64,000 nt of DNA from Cellulomonas humilata. Lineage in GTDB: Bacteria; Actinomycetota; Actinomycetes; Actinomycetales; Cellulomonadaceae. Positions 35,053 through 44,751 of the stretch are shown here, in pieces. Each line of letters begins with the position of its first letter. Position 1 is the stretch's first letter. The stretch covers positions 273,404 through 337,403 of the forward strand of contig NZ_JABMCI010000071.1 in assembly GCF_013359775.1 (NCBI RefSeq). Direction: 5' to 3'. The position numbers and the translations under genes were made by a program. The notes under the pieces were generated by a model, which was not told where the DNA came from, did not search any database, and saw nothing but the letters and a program-made list of their open reading frames with translations.

Positions 35053-35083
35053 GCTGGCGTTGGCCGCGGGCACAAACGCCAGC
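35053..35083. promoter_or_regulatory. Inverted repeat before the ABC-F gene
   Basis: Perfect 9-bp arms GCTGGCGTT (35053-35061) and AACGCCAGC (35075-35083) around 13 bases, 27 bases before the ABC-F start. A TAGACT box (35085-35090, minus strand) adjoins it, so it may be an operator or a partial leader hairpin. Confidence 0.4.
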
Positions 35084-35187
35084 AAGTCTACGACCGGCTA
35101 GCGTGGCGTCCGGTCGCAAGGGTCCGAGGAAGCACCCCCGAACCAGCGGGATCGCACCGCACTCGCCACGACTATCGAGGGGTAGCC

Positions 35188-35877
35188 ATGACCAGCGCAC
35201 CTGAAAATGAGACCGCCGCCGCACTGCCCGCCCCCGTCGCGCGCGCCTCGGTGAGCACCGACGTCGCCCTCGTGGCCACCTTCGCGGCGTTCATCGCGGT
35301 GTGCGCGATCCTGCCCGGCATCCCGACCCCGTCCGGTGTTCCCCTCACCCTCCAGACGTTCGGGGTGATCCTCGCCGGCCTGGTCCTCGGGGGGCGCCGC
35401 GGCGGCCTGGCGGCCCTGCTGTACCTGGCCCTCGGGCTGGCCGGCCTGCCGATCTTCGCCGAGGGCACCGGCGGGCTCGTCGTGCTGAGCAAGCCGTCGG
35501 TCGGCTACCTTCTCTCGTTCCCGCTCGCTGCCGTCGTGGCCGGCGTGTTCGGCGGGCTGGCTCTGCGGCTGGCGGACCGGCTGATGGCGTCCTCGTTCGC
35601 CGACCGTCTGGCTCGTCGGTTCGGCGACGGCGTCCGGCATGCCGCCTCCGCGTGGCGCTACCCGCTGCTGTTCGTCGCGGGGCTGGCCACCAGCTTCGTC
35701 GTCATCCACCCCGCCGGGATCGTCGGTCTCATGGCGCGGCTCGGGGTCACGTTCCGCGAGGCCCTGGCGATCGACGTCGTGTACTGGCCCGGTGACGTGA
35801 TCAAGAACCTCGCCGCCGCCGCGGTGGCCGTCGCGATCTTCAAGGCGTTCCCCGACATGCTGCGCTCGCGCCGCTGA
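35188..35877 (+). CDS. bioY: Biotin transporter substrate-binding component BioY
   Basis: Membrane S-component of a biotin ECF transporter, 229 residues, about six helices. Family marks are TLQTFGVILAGLVLGGRRGG (near residue 53) and the GLAGLPIFAEGTGG loop (near 88), where BioY proteins carry the biotin-binding and dimer contacts. A polar 25-residue N-terminus precedes the first helix. The next two genes encode the ATPase and EcfT, so this is a complete dedicated importer. A TAGCGT box lies at 35099-35104, leaving a leader of about 75 nt. No BirA-type site was recognised. Confidence 0.92.
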   Translation: MTSAPENETAAALPAPVARASVSTDVALVATFAAFIAVCAILPGIPTPSGVPLTLQTFGVILAGLVLGGRRGGLAALLYLALGLAGLPIFAEGTGGLVVLSKPSVGYLLSFPLAAVVAGVFGGLALRLADRLMASSFADRLARRFGDGVRHAASAWRYPLLFVAGLATSFVVIHPAGIVGLMARLGVTFREALAIDVVYWPGDVIKNLAAAAVAVAIFKAFPDMLRSRR

Positions 35878-35884
35878 CCTGCCG

Positions 35885-36598
35885 ATGATCGCGCTCGACG
35901 ACGTCCTCGTCACGGCCTACAGCCCGGATCCGGACGGCGGTGCCGACCGGGTCGTGCGGCTGCTCGGGCCGGTGACCCTGGAGCTCGCCGAGCGCCGCAT
36001 CGCGATCGTCGGGGCGAACGGCTCGGGCAAGTCCACCCTGGCCCGGCTGCTCAACGGGCTGGTCCTGCCGTCGTCCGGCACCGTGCGCGTGGACGACCTG
36101 GACACGGCAAGGGACGGGGCGGCGGTGCGCCGCAGGGTCGGGTTCATGTTCACCGACCCCGACGCGCAGCTCGTCATGCCGACGCCGGTCGAGGACGTCG
36201 CCCTGTCGCTGCGCCGGCTGCCGCTGACCTCGACGGAACGCGACGTCGCCGCCCGTGCCGCGCTCGCGCGCCTCGGTCTGGCCGACCGCGCCGAGGTCCC
36301 CGTGCACGCCCTGTCCGGGGGTCAGCGCCAGCTGCTCGCCCTGGCCTCCGTCCTAGCGACGGAGCCCGCGGTGCTGGTGTGCGACGAGCCGACGACGCTG
36401 CTCGACCTGCGGTGGCGCGGCGTGGTCGACCGCCTGCTGGACGATCTGGACCAGCAGGTGATCACGGTGACCCACGACCTCGACGCCGCGCTCCGGGCGC
36501 AGCGCGTCCTGGTGATCGACGACGGTGCCGTGGTGTTCGACGGGGACCCGGCCGACGGCGTCGCGTCGTACCGGGCCCTGATGCAGGTGCCGACGTGA
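35885..36598 (+). CDS. bioM: ECF transporter ATPase for biotin (BioM/EcfA type)
   Basis: Powers the BioY transporter. The 237-residue ATPase has Walker A GANGSGKSTLARLL (near residue 44), signature LSGGQRQLLALASVL, Walker B VLVCDEPTTLLDL and H-loop VTHDLDAAL. A single ATPase, rather than an EcfA1/A2 pair, is typical of BioMNY. It begins 7 bases after bioY and its end overlaps the EcfT start (GTGA). Confidence 0.9.
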   Translation: MIALDDVLVTAYSPDPDGGADRVVRLLGPVTLELAERRIAIVGANGSGKSTLARLLNGLVLPSSGTVRVDDLDTARDGAAVRRRVGFMFTDPDAQLVMPTPVEDVALSLRRLPLTSTERDVAARAALARLGLADRAEVPVHALSGGQRQLLALASVLATEPAVLVCDEPTTLLDLRWRGVVDRLLDDLDQQVITVTHDLDAALRAQRVLVIDDGAVVFDGDPADGVASYRALMQVPT

Positions 36599-37227
36599 GC
36601 GGGCCGATCCGCCCTCCGTGGGCCGGACCGCTCGGGCTCTACCACCCCGGCACCAGCGTCATCCACCGCGCGCCGGCGGGGGTCAAGCTCGCGTTCCTGG
36701 CACTCGTCGCGGTCGCCGTCGTCGCCGTCCGCGGGCCGGTCTCGGCGCTGGTCTTCCTGGCCGTCGCCCTGCTCGCTCAGCTGGTGGGACGCGTCCCGTG
36801 GCACCGCACCACCCGGGGACTCGTGCCGGCGCTCCTCACGGCCGTGCTCGTCGGCGCCTACCAGTGGTGGACGCGCGGCTGGGCCACCGCCGTGGAGGTC
36901 GCCCTCGACCTGGTGGCCCTCGTGCTGCTGGCGGCGGTCGTCACGGCCACCACGCGCGCGGACACGCTCCTGGACGTGCTCGCCCGCCTCGCGCGCCCGC
37001 TCCGGCACGTCGGTCTGCGCCCCGAGACGTTCGCGCTCGCCGTCGGCCTCTTCCTGCGGACCATCCCCGTGCTGGCGCGGATGTCGCTGGAGACGCGCGA
37101 CGCCGCACGCGCCCGAGGGCTGGAGCGCGAGCCGCGCGCGCTCCTCGTGCCCGCCGCGGTCCGGATGGTCGCCCACGCCCGCGCAACCGGCGACGCGCTC
37201 GCCGCCCGGGGTCTCGACGAGCGCTGA
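36595..37227 (+). CDS. bioN: ECF transporter transmembrane component (BioN/EcfT type)
   Basis: Coupling membrane subunit that links the ATPase to BioY. In 210 residues it has about five helices and a cytoplasmic coupling segment with the ARG signature (ARARGLERE, near residue 180) that docks on the ATPase. GTG 36595 overlaps the previous stop. It is the last gene of the bioY-M-N operon. Confidence 0.9.
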   Translation: MSGPIRPPWAGPLGLYHPGTSVIHRAPAGVKLAFLALVAVAVVAVRGPVSALVFLAVALLAQLVGRVPWHRTTRGLVPALLTAVLVGAYQWWTRGWATAVEVALDLVALVLLAAVVTATTRADTLLDVLARLARPLRHVGLRPETFALAVGLFLRTIPVLARMSLETRDAARARGLEREPRALLVPAAVRMVAHARATGDALAARGLDER

Positions 37228-37265
37228 TCACCCGCTCTCGACGGGCGGACGGACCCGCGCCCCGC

Positions 37266-37271
37266 TAGGTT
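37266..37271 (+). promoter_or_regulatory. -10 box of the metallopeptidase gene
   Basis: TAGGTT ends 6 nt before GTG 37278; leaderless arrangement. Confidence 0.45.
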
Positions 37272-37277
37272 GCCTGC

Positions 37278-38144
37278 GTGACGTTCCAGGAGGGTGGCAG
37301 CTTCGGTGGCGGCCGTGTCCGCAAGGGCGGCGGCGGCAAGGTCGCGGCGGGCGGCGGTGCGATCGGCATCCTCGCGCTCGTCGTCTACCTCTTCACGGGG
37401 GTGGACCTGTCGGGGGTCACCGGCGGCGCCCAGCAGCCCACGCCCGAGACCGGAGAGACCGTCGGGGCCTGCACGGCCGAGCAGGCGAACACCGACCGGG
37501 AGTGCCTGTACAGCGCCACGCTCGACTCGCTCGACACGTTCTGGGGCGCGACCATCCCGGCCGCCGGCGGCCAGTTCAGCATCCCCGAGGCGGTGTCGTT
37601 CAACGCCGCCGTCAGCACCGGCTGCGGCAACGCGTCGAGCTCCACCGGGCCGTTCTACTGCCCGCCGGACGCCACGATCTACGTGGACGTCTCGTTCTTC
37701 GACCAGCTGGCCCAGCTCGGTGCCGAGGACGGTCCCCTGGCCGAGCAGTACGTCATCGCGCACGAGTACGGCCACCACATCCAGCAGATCACCGGCGTGA
37801 TGGACCAGGCCGACCGTCAGGGCGCGGGCGCCGAGTCCGACTCCGTCCGCGTCGAGCTGCAGGCGGACTGCTACGCCGGCATGTGGGCCGGGAACGCGGC
37901 GACGACCGTGGACCCGGACACCGGCGTCACCTACCTCGAGCCGATCACGACGGCGCAGCTCCAGAACGCCCTGGGCGCGGCGGAGGCGGTCGGTGACGAC
38001 AACATCCAGGAGCAGTCCGGCGGTGGCGTGAACCCGGACTCGTGGACCCACGGGTCGAGCGAGCAGCGGGAGCGCTGGTTCACCACCGGCTACGAGCAGG
38101 GCACGCTCGCCGCCTGCGACACGTTCGCCACCGACCAGCTCTGA
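37278..38144 (+). CDS. YpfJ-type neutral zinc metallopeptidase
   Basis: Membrane-anchored zinc peptidase of 288 residues (YpfJ/neutral zinc metallopeptidase family). A Gly/Lys/Arg-rich N-terminus (FGGGRVRKGGGG) leads into one membrane helix (about residues 27-43), then an outer domain. The zinc motif HEYGHH (near residue 160) supplies two histidines and the catalytic glutamate; the third ligand is likely in VELQADCYAG, a hallmark of the family. Several cysteines (CGNASSSTGPFYC) suggest disulfides. GTG 37278 follows a -10 box by 6 nt. Substrate unknown. Confidence 0.88.
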   Translation: MTFQEGGSFGGGRVRKGGGGKVAAGGGAIGILALVVYLFTGVDLSGVTGGAQQPTPETGETVGACTAEQANTDRECLYSATLDSLDTFWGATIPAAGGQFSIPEAVSFNAAVSTGCGNASSSTGPFYCPPDATIYVDVSFFDQLAQLGAEDGPLAEQYVIAHEYGHHIQQITGVMDQADRQGAGAESDSVRVELQADCYAGMWAGNAATTVDPDTGVTYLEPITTAQLQNALGAAEAVGDDNIQEQSGGGVNPDSWTHGSSEQRERWFTTGYEQGTLAACDTFATDQL

Positions 38145-38148
38145 GGTC

Positions 38149-38664
38149 TCAGGGGCGTGTGCGCCCCACGCGCAGCGCGACGAGCGCTGCCCCAGCCATG
38201 CTCAGGGCGACGGCCAGCATCGCGACACCGTTCGAGCCCCCCGATGTGTTCAGCGCTGCGGCGTCGACGAGCACCGGCCGGAGCACCGCCGCGGCGGAGT
38301 GGGCGGCGAACCTGCCTGCCCCCACCACGGCCAGGAACAGCGCGGCCACGCTCAGGAGCACCGCGACGACGCCCGCCCTGCGCTTCACCCCGTGCCGCCG
38401 AGCCGCCGCCCCGACGACGGCAACGATCACGAACCCCGCGCCGAACGACGCCAACGCGGCCTCTCGCAGCACGTTGTTGGCGGCGCCCGGCACGTCGGCG
38501 AGCATCCAGCCGACGCTCCCGATCGACCGCGCGATGGCGAGCACCGCGACCCCCGTCGCAGCCGCCACCGCGCTGACGACCACGGCATCGGCGCGCAGTC
38601 GGAACGTGATCGGGGCGGTGGCGACGTTGCCCTCGAGTGCTCTCATACCCTCAGGATGCTCCAT
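38149..38664 (-). CDS. Four-helix membrane protein of unknown function
   Basis: A 171-residue hydrophobic protein with four predicted helices (about residues 24-46, 60-84, 95-116 and 145-166), separated by short polar loops. I recognise no family. ATG 38664 is chosen for the GGGGAG about six bases upstream; ATG 38646 and an upstream start at 38694 are alternatives. It is convergent with the metallopeptidase, and the terminator of the suf operon lies upstream, so it has its own promoter. Confidence 0.6.
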   Translation of the reverse strand: MEHPEGMRALEGNVATAPITFRLRADAVVVSAVAAATGVAVLAIARSIGSVGWMLADVPGAANNVLREAALASFGAGFVIVAVVGAAARRHGVKRRAGVVAVLLSVAALFLAVVGAGRFAAHSAAAVLRPVLVDAAALNTSGGSNGVAMLAVALSMAGAALVALRVGRTRP

Positions 38665-38699
38665 CGAGCTCCCCGCCGACCGCTGTTCCTGCACGCAGA

Positions 38700-38730
38700 A
38701 GCCCCGGTCGGCACAGGGCTGACCGGGGCT
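38700..38730 (-). terminator. Terminator of the suf operon
   Basis: Ten-base-pair perfect stem AGCCCCGGTC/GACCGGGGCT with an 11-nt loop, starting 15 bases after the stop of the last suf gene. No T-tract. Confidence 0.75.
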
Positions 38731-38745
38731 CCGGAGACGGCGACC

Positions 38746-39081
38746 TCAGATGTTGAACCCGAGGGCACGCATCTGCTCGCGGCCGTCGGGCGTGATCTTC
38801 TCGGGACCCCACGGCGGCATCCACACCCAGTTGATGCGGAAGCCGTCGACCAGGCCCTCGAGCGCCTGCGCCGACTGGTCCTCGATGACGTCGGTCAGCG
38901 GGCAGGCCGCCGACGTGAGCGTCATGTCGATGACGGCGGTGTTGGTCTGGTCGATGGTCAGCCCGTAGACCAGCCCGAGGTCGACCACGTTGATGCCCAG
39001 CTCGGGGTCGATGACGTCGCGCATGGCCTCCTCGATGTCGGCCACGGTGATGGGGGCGGGCGTGGGCGTGTCCGTGCTCAT
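38746..39081 (-). CDS. sufT: SufT-like metal-sulfur cluster assembly factor (DUF59)
   Basis: MIP18/DUF59 protein, 111 residues, that helps mature Fe-S proteins. The conserved DPELGINVVDLGLVYG (near residue 24) and the cysteine in TSAACPLTD (near 60) are present, the latter being the reactive or cluster-binding position in the family. It overlaps sufU by 4 bases (ATGA) and ends the suf operon ahead of a clear terminator. Confidence 0.9.
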   Translation of the reverse strand: MSTDTPTPAPITVADIEEAMRDVIDPELGINVVDLGLVYGLTIDQTNTAVIDMTLTSAACPLTDVIEDQSAQALEGLVDGFRINWVWMPPWGPEKITPDGREQMRALGFNI

Positions 39082-39557
39082 GAGTTCTCCCGTGCGCCGG
39101 TCTTGATGAGTGCGTCGGTCAGCGCCGCCCAGCCGAGCAGGGCGCACTTGATCCGCGCGGGGTACTTGGCGACGCCCGTGAAGGCGGTCGCGTCGCCGAG
39201 GGCGTCCTCGGCCTCGTCGTCCAGCCCGTTGCCGCGCGTCTGCATGAGCGCGCGGAACGTGCCGCCGAGCTGGTCCACCGTGGCGAGGTCGTTGCCGACG
39301 ACCAGGTCGTGCAGCACCGAGACCGAGGCCTGAGAGATGCTGCACCCCTGACCGTCCCAGCGGACGTCGCGGACGACACCCGTGTCGTCGAGGTCCACCT
39401 GCAGGGTGACCTCGTCGCCGCACGTCGGGTTCACCTGGTGCGACTCGCCCGTGTGCAAGTGCAGGTCGGCAGCCGCGCCCAGTCCCTTGCCGTGCGGGAA
39501 CTTGGCGTGGTCGAGGATGACCTGCTGGTACAGCTGCTCCATCGATCCCGTGCTCAT
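39078..39557 (-). CDS. sufU: SufU Fe-S assembly sulfur-transfer protein
   Basis: Zinc-dependent sulfur acceptor of SufS, 159 residues. The three conserved cysteines are in NPTCGDEV (near 46), QGCSISQAS (near 72) and RIKCALLGW (near 137), matching the SufU/IscU pattern; the insert between the second and third cysteines has the SufU length. It starts 4 bases into the sufS end (ATGA) and overlaps sufT. In actinobacteria and Bacillus SufU replaces SufE. Confidence 0.93.
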   Translation of the reverse strand: MSTGSMEQLYQQVILDHAKFPHGKGLGAAADLHLHTGESHQVNPTCGDEVTLQVDLDDTGVVRDVRWDGQGCSISQASVSVLHDLVVGNDLATVDQLGGTFRALMQTRGNGLDDEAEDALGDATAFTGVAKYPARIKCALLGWAALTDALIKTGARENS

Positions 39558-40864
39558 GACACCTCCAGACCGAAGAACGCCCGGACCCCCGTCAGTGCTT
39601 CCCGGAAGACCTCGATCTCCTCGTTCGTCGTGTAGACCGCGGCGCTGGCGCGTGACGTCGACGCTACGCCGAACCGCCGGTGCAGGGGCTGCGCACAGTG
39701 GTGGCCCACGCGCACGGCCACGCCGGCGTCGTCGAGCACCTGGCCGACGTCGTGCGCGTGCACGCCGTCGACGACGAACGAGACGGTGGCCAGGCGGTCG
39801 CGGGTGTCCGTGGGGCCGATGACCCGCACGCCAGGCACCGAGGCGACGGCGTCGAGCAGCAGCCGCGCCAGGTGCGCCTCGTGCGCGGCCACGGCGTCCA
39901 TGCCCAGCTCGGCCAGGTAGGAGGCTGCGGCGCCCATCCCGACAGTCTGGGCGACCATCTGCGTGCCGGCCTCGAACCGCTGCGGCGGGGGGGCGTACGT
40001 CGTCGACTCCATGGTGACGACCTCGACCATCGACCCGCCGGTGGTCACCGGGGGCATGGCCTCGAGCAGCTCGCGCCGCCCGTAGAGCGCGCCGACACCC
40101 GTCGGTCCGAGCATCTTGTGCCCCGAGAACGCCGCGAAGTCGACGCCCAGGGCTGTCAGGTCCACCGGCAGGTGCGGGACCGACTGGCAGGCGTCCAGCA
40201 CGGTCAGAGCACCCACCGCGCGGGCGCGGGCCACGAACGGCTCGACCGGCGTGATCGCACCCGTCACGTTCGAGGCGTGCGTGAACGCCAGCACCTTGGT
40301 GCGCTCGGTCACCACGGTGTCCAGCTCGTCGACGCGGATCCGCCCGTCGTCGTCGACCCCGAGCCACCGCAGGGTCGCCCCGGTGCGCAGCGCGAGCTCC
40401 TGCCACGGCACCAGGTTCGCGTGGTGCTCCGCAGCGGTGACCACGATCTCGTCGCCCGGGCCGAGGGCGAACTGCCGGGCGGCCGCTCCCCCGCGGCCGA
40501 GCGACGCGTTCGACATCGCGTACGCGACGAGGTTGATCCCTGCGGTCGCGTTCGACGTCCACACCAGGGACCCGGGCGAGACACCGACGAACGACGCCAC
40601 ACGGTCACGCGCGTCCTCGAACGCCTCGGTGGCCTCCTCGGCGAGCTGGTGCGCGCCACGGTGCACCGCGGCGTTCCGCTGCCCGTAGAAGTCCTGCTCG
40701 GCGTCGAGGACGACCTCGGGCTTCTGCGAGGTGGCCCCGGAGTCGAGGTAGACCAGCGGCCGCCCGCCGCGCAGGGTCCGTGCGAGCAGCGGGAAGTCCG
40801 CGCGCACGGCGGCCAGCTCGGACGCGTCGAGCGTCCGGGCGGCGCCGTCGAGGATGCTGGTCAC
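39554..40864 (-). CDS. sufS: SufS cysteine desulfurase
   Basis: PLP enzyme that takes sulfur from cysteine, 436 residues. Visible marks: YLDSGATSQKP near the N-terminus, AEHHANLVPW (PLP-stacking histidine), the PLP lysine in FSGHKMLGPTG (near residue 244) and the persulfide cysteine in RVGHHCAQPLH (near 392). The start is GTG 40864 with GGAGA upstream. It passes sulfur to SufU, encoded next, for cluster building on SufBCD. Confidence 0.95.
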   Translation of the reverse strand: MTSILDGAARTLDASELAAVRADFPLLARTLRGGRPLVYLDSGATSQKPEVVLDAEQDFYGQRNAAVHRGAHQLAEEATEAFEDARDRVASFVGVSPGSLVWTSNATAGINLVAYAMSNASLGRGGAAARQFALGPGDEIVVTAAEHHANLVPWQELALRTGATLRWLGVDDDGRIRVDELDTVVTERTKVLAFTHASNVTGAITPVEPFVARARAVGALTVLDACQSVPHLPVDLTALGVDFAAFSGHKMLGPTGVGALYGRRELLEAMPPVTTGGSMVEVVTMESTTYAPPPQRFEAGTQMVAQTVGMGAAASYLAELGMDAVAAHEAHLARLLLDAVASVPGVRVIGPTDTRDRLATVSFVVDGVHAHDVGQVLDDAGVAVRVGHHCAQPLHRRFGVASTSRASAAVYTTNEEIEVFREALTGVRAFFGLEVS

Positions 40865-40882
40865 GGTGGGTCTCCGAGGTCC

Positions 40883-41647
<765 letters not shown>

Positions 41648-41666
41648 GCTGTTCCTTCCAGACTTC

Positions 41667-41999
41667 TTAGAGCGGGGCGTCGACGTCGACCAGCACGCGC
41701 TGGCCGTCGACGGTCACGGGGTAGACGGGGACGGAGCGCACGGCGGGCGGCCCGGTGGGCTTGCCGGTGCGCAGGTCGAAGCGGGAGCCGTGGAGCCAGC
41801 ACTCGATCGTGCAGTCCTCCACCTCCCCGTCCGACAGGGAGACGGCGCCGTGCGAGCAGATGTCGCTGATGGCGTGGAGCTCTCCGGCGGAGTCGCGCAC
41901 GAGCGCGACCTCGACCGTGCCGTGCTCAGCCTCCAGCTCGACGCGGAGCGTGCCCTCGACGGGCACGTCCTCGTCGTAGCAGGCCAGCTGGGCGCTCAT
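41667..41999 (-). CDS. Rieske-type [2Fe-2S] ferredoxin of the suf operon
   Basis: Small soluble Rieske protein, 110 residues, like the ferredoxin part of non-heme oxygenases. The cluster ligands are C-x-H in CSHGAV (near 47) and C-x2-H in CWLHGSRF (near 67). It sits between sufD and sufC, a position common in actinobacterial suf operons, and overlaps sufD by 4 bases (ATGA). It may donate electrons for cluster assembly or be an early client; neither is proven. Confidence 0.9.
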   Translation of the reverse strand: MSAQLACYDEDVPVEGTLRVELEAEHGTVEVALVRDSAGELHAISDICSHGAVSLSDGEVEDCTIECWLHGSRFDLRTGKPTGPPAVRSVPVYPVTVDGQRVLVDVDAPL

Positions 42000-43306
42000 G
42001 CACGCTCCGTCGTGAGGGACACCTCGGAACCCTCGACGTGAGTGATGGCCGTCGTGTCTTCTGACAGCGCGTCGAGCACACTCATCGACTTCTCGAGCTC
42101 GCGCTCGATCGCCCCGATGAGGCGCTCCTCGATCGACGGGACGCCGATCTCGTGGATGAGCTCCGCGAAGAAGCCGCGCACCACGAGCCGGCGCGCGTCG
42201 GACTCCGGGATGCCGCGGGCGCGCAGGTAGAAGAGCTGCTCGTCGTCGAACCGGCCGGTCGCACTGGCGTGCCCGGCACCCTCGATGAGACCGGTCTCGA
42301 TCTCGAGGTTGGGCACCGAGTCGGCGCGGGCGCCGTCGGACAGGACGAGGTTGCGGTTGAGCTCGTACGTGTCGGTGCCCTCGGCGGCGGCCCGGATGAG
42401 CACGTCACCGACCCACACCGTGTGCGCACCCTCGCCCTGGAGCGCGCCCTTGTACGTGACGCGCGAGATGCAGTTAGGCACCGCGTGGTCGACGAACAGG
42501 CGCTGCTCCTGGTGCTGGCCGGCGTCGGCGAAGTACAGGCCGACCATCTTCACGTTCGCGCCCTCGCCGACGAACTCGGCGTCGGGCGTGATCCGCACGA
42601 CGTCGCCGCCGAGCGTCACCGCGATGTGCTTGACCGTCGCGTCGCGGCCGATGCGCAGCCGGTGCGAGGAGGCGTGCACCGAGCCCTCGGCCCAGTCGTG
42701 CACCGTGACGACGGTCAGGTGCGCGCCCTCGTCGGCGACGATCTCGACCGTCTCCGTGAGCGCGGCGTGCCCGACGTGGTCGATGACGACGACCGCCTGC
42801 GACAGCGGCTCGGCGTGCACGAGCAGGTGCGTGGCGCTCGGCTCGAGCGCGGCCTCGTGCGTGCCGGCACCCTCGACGCCCTCGATCCGGATCGACGTCA
42901 CCTCGGAGGCGACGGCCTCCTTGGGGATCGTGACGATCGTGGCGCGCGGGAACGAGGCCCACGCGACGGCCGCGGTGCGGTCGCCGGGCTTGCCGGCCTT
43001 GCCGAGGCGGGCGTCGTCGCGCTCGACGATCTCGACCCGCACCTCGGGCGCCTCGACCACGGTCGTGAGCACGCCGTGGCCGTCGAGCACGCCGTCGGTC
43101 GCCGCCGCGAACAGCGGTGCCAGCCGGGCGACCGGCGCGAAGCGCCACTCCTCCTCGCGTCCGTTCGGCACCGGGAAGTCGGCGACGTCGAACGAGGTGG
43201 GGCGGGACGCCCGGGAGGCCTCGGGAAGCGGCCCGACCCCGTGGCTGTGGCTGCCGTCAGCCGTGGCCCGGGAGTGGTCCGTCGAGAGGTCTGTGGTGGT
43301 CGTCAT
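41996..43306 (-). CDS. sufD: SufD scaffold subunit
   Basis: Beta-helix partner of SufB in the SufBCD scaffold, 436 residues. Family cues are the early FPVPNGREEEWRFAPVARL and the C-terminal LFYLRARGIPESDARRLVVRGFF, shared with SufB. Its ATG shares one base with the sufB stop (TGATG) and its end overlaps the Rieske start, so translation is coupled. Confidence 0.94.
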   Translation of the reverse strand: MTTTTDLSTDHSRATADGSHSHGVGPLPEASRASRPTSFDVADFPVPNGREEEWRFAPVARLAPLFAAATDGVLDGHGVLTTVVEAPEVRVEIVERDDARLGKAGKPGDRTAAVAWASFPRATIVTIPKEAVASEVTSIRIEGVEGAGTHEAALEPSATHLLVHAEPLSQAVVVIDHVGHAALTETVEIVADEGAHLTVVTVHDWAEGSVHASSHRLRIGRDATVKHIAVTLGGDVVRITPDAEFVGEGANVKMVGLYFADAGQHQEQRLFVDHAVPNCISRVTYKGALQGEGAHTVWVGDVLIRAAAEGTDTYELNRNLVLSDGARADSVPNLEIETGLIEGAGHASATGRFDDEQLFYLRARGIPESDARRLVVRGFFAELIHEIGVPSIEERLIGAIERELEKSMSVLDALSEDTTAITHVEGSEVSLTTERA

Positions 43307-44751
43307 CAGCCGACGGCCCCTTCCATCTGGAGCTCGATGAGGCGGTTCAGCTCGAGGGCGTACTCCATGGGCAGCTCACGGGCGATGGGCTCGACGAACC
43401 CGCGCACGATCATGGCCATGGCCTCGGTCTCGGGCATGCCTCGGGACATCAGGTAGAACAGCTGGTCCTCGCTCACGCGCGACACGGTCGCCTCGTGGCC
43501 CATCGACACGTCGTCCTCGCGGACGTCCACGTACGGGTACGTGTCCGAGCGGGAGATCTGGTCGACCAGCAGCGCGTCGCAGAGCACGTTCGACGCGGAG
43601 TGGTGGGCACCCTCGAGCACCTGGACCAGCCCGCGGTAGGACGTGCGACCGCCGCCGCGCGCGACCGACTTGGAGACGATCGAGCTGGAAGTGTACGGCG
43701 CGGCGTGCACCATCTTGGCGCCGGCGTCCTGGTGCTGGCCCGCACCGGCGAACGCGATCGACAGCGTCTCGCCGCGCGCGTGCTCGCCCAGCAGGTAGAT
43801 GGCCGGGTACTTCATGGTCACCTTGGAGCCGATGTTGCCGTCGACCCACTCCATGGTGGCGCCCTCGGCCGCGGTCGCCCGCTTGGTGACCAGGTTGTAC
43901 ACGTTGTTCGACCAGTTCTGGATGGTCGTGTACCGGACGCGCGCGTTCTTCTTGACGATGATCTCGACGACCGCGGAGTGCAGCGAGTCGCTCGAGTACA
44001 CCGGTGCCGTGCAGCCCTCGACGTAGTGCACGTACGAGCCCTCGTCGGCGATGATCAGCGTCCGCTCGAACTGGCCCATGTTCTCGGTGTTGATCCGGAA
44101 GTAGGCCTGGAGCGGGATCTCGACGTGCACGCCCGGCGGCACGTAGACGAACGAGCCACCCGACCACACGGCGGTGTTGAGCGACGCGAACTTGTTGTCC
44201 CCGGGCGGGATGACCGAGCCGAAGTACTGCTCGAAGATCTCCGGGTGCTCCTTCAGAGCAGTGTCGGTGTCGAGGAAGATGACGCCCTGCTCCTCGAGCG
44301 ACTCCTGGATCTGGTGGTAGACCACCTCGGACTCGTACTGCGCGGCGACGCCGGCGACGAGGCGCTGCTTCTCGGCCTCCGGGATGCCCAGCCGGTCGTA
44401 CGTGTTCTTGATGTCGTCGGGCAGGTCCTCCCAGCTGGTGGCCTGCTTCTCCGTCGACCGCACGAAGTACTTGATGTTGTCGAAGTCGATGCCCGACAGG
44501 TCCGAGCCCCACCAGGGCATGGGCTTCTTGTCGAACAGGCGCAGCGACTTCAGGCGCGTCTTGAGCATCCACTCGGGCTCGTTCTTGAGCGCGGAGATCT
44601 CGCGGACCTTGGCCTCGGACAGGCCACGGGTGGCGACCGCCCCGGCTGCGTCGGCATCGTGCCAGCCGTAGTTGTAGTTCCCGATGGAGGCGATGGCCTC
44701 GTCCTGGGTCATCTGCGGGGTTGCCGCAGTGCTGTCGGTCTGTGCACTCAT
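43306..44751 (-). CDS. sufB: SufB scaffold subunit
   Basis: Main scaffold where the Fe-S cluster forms, 481 residues. The opening GNYNYGWHDADAAG and EPEWMLKTRLKSL, the cysteine-bearing EGCTAPVYSSDSLHSAVVE and the closing RGFVEPIARELPMEYALELN are characteristic. Start ATG 44751 overlaps the sufR stop by 4 bases. Length is normal and no intein is present, unlike the mycobacterial SufB. Confidence 0.96.
   Translation of the reverse strand: MSAQTDSTAATPQMTQDEAIASIGNYNYGWHDADAAGAVATRGLSEAKVREISALKNEPEWMLKTRLKSLRLFDKKPMPWWGSDLSGIDFDNIKYFVRSTEKQATSWEDLPDDIKNTYDRLGIPEAEKQRLVAGVAAQYESEVVYHQIQESLEEQGVIFLDTDTALKEHPEIFEQYFGSVIPPGDNKFASLNTAVWSGGSFVYVPPGVHVEIPLQAYFRINTENMGQFERTLIIADEGSYVHYVEGCTAPVYSSDSLHSAVVEIIVKKNARVRYTTIQNWSNNVYNLVTKRATAAEGATMEWVDGNIGSKVTMKYPAIYLLGEHARGETLSIAFAGAGQHQDAGAKMVHAAPYTSSSIVSKSVARGGGRTSYRGLVQVLEGAHHSASNVLCDALLVDQISRSDTYPYVDVREDDVSMGHEATVSRVSEDQLFYLMSRGMPETEAMAMIVRGFVEPIARELPMEYALELNRLIELQMEGAVG

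Noticed and set aside
35104..35187. A biotin-related riboswitch or BirA site before bioY
   Set aside because: No BirA-like palindrome or conserved leader structure could be recognised in this 84-base stretch.
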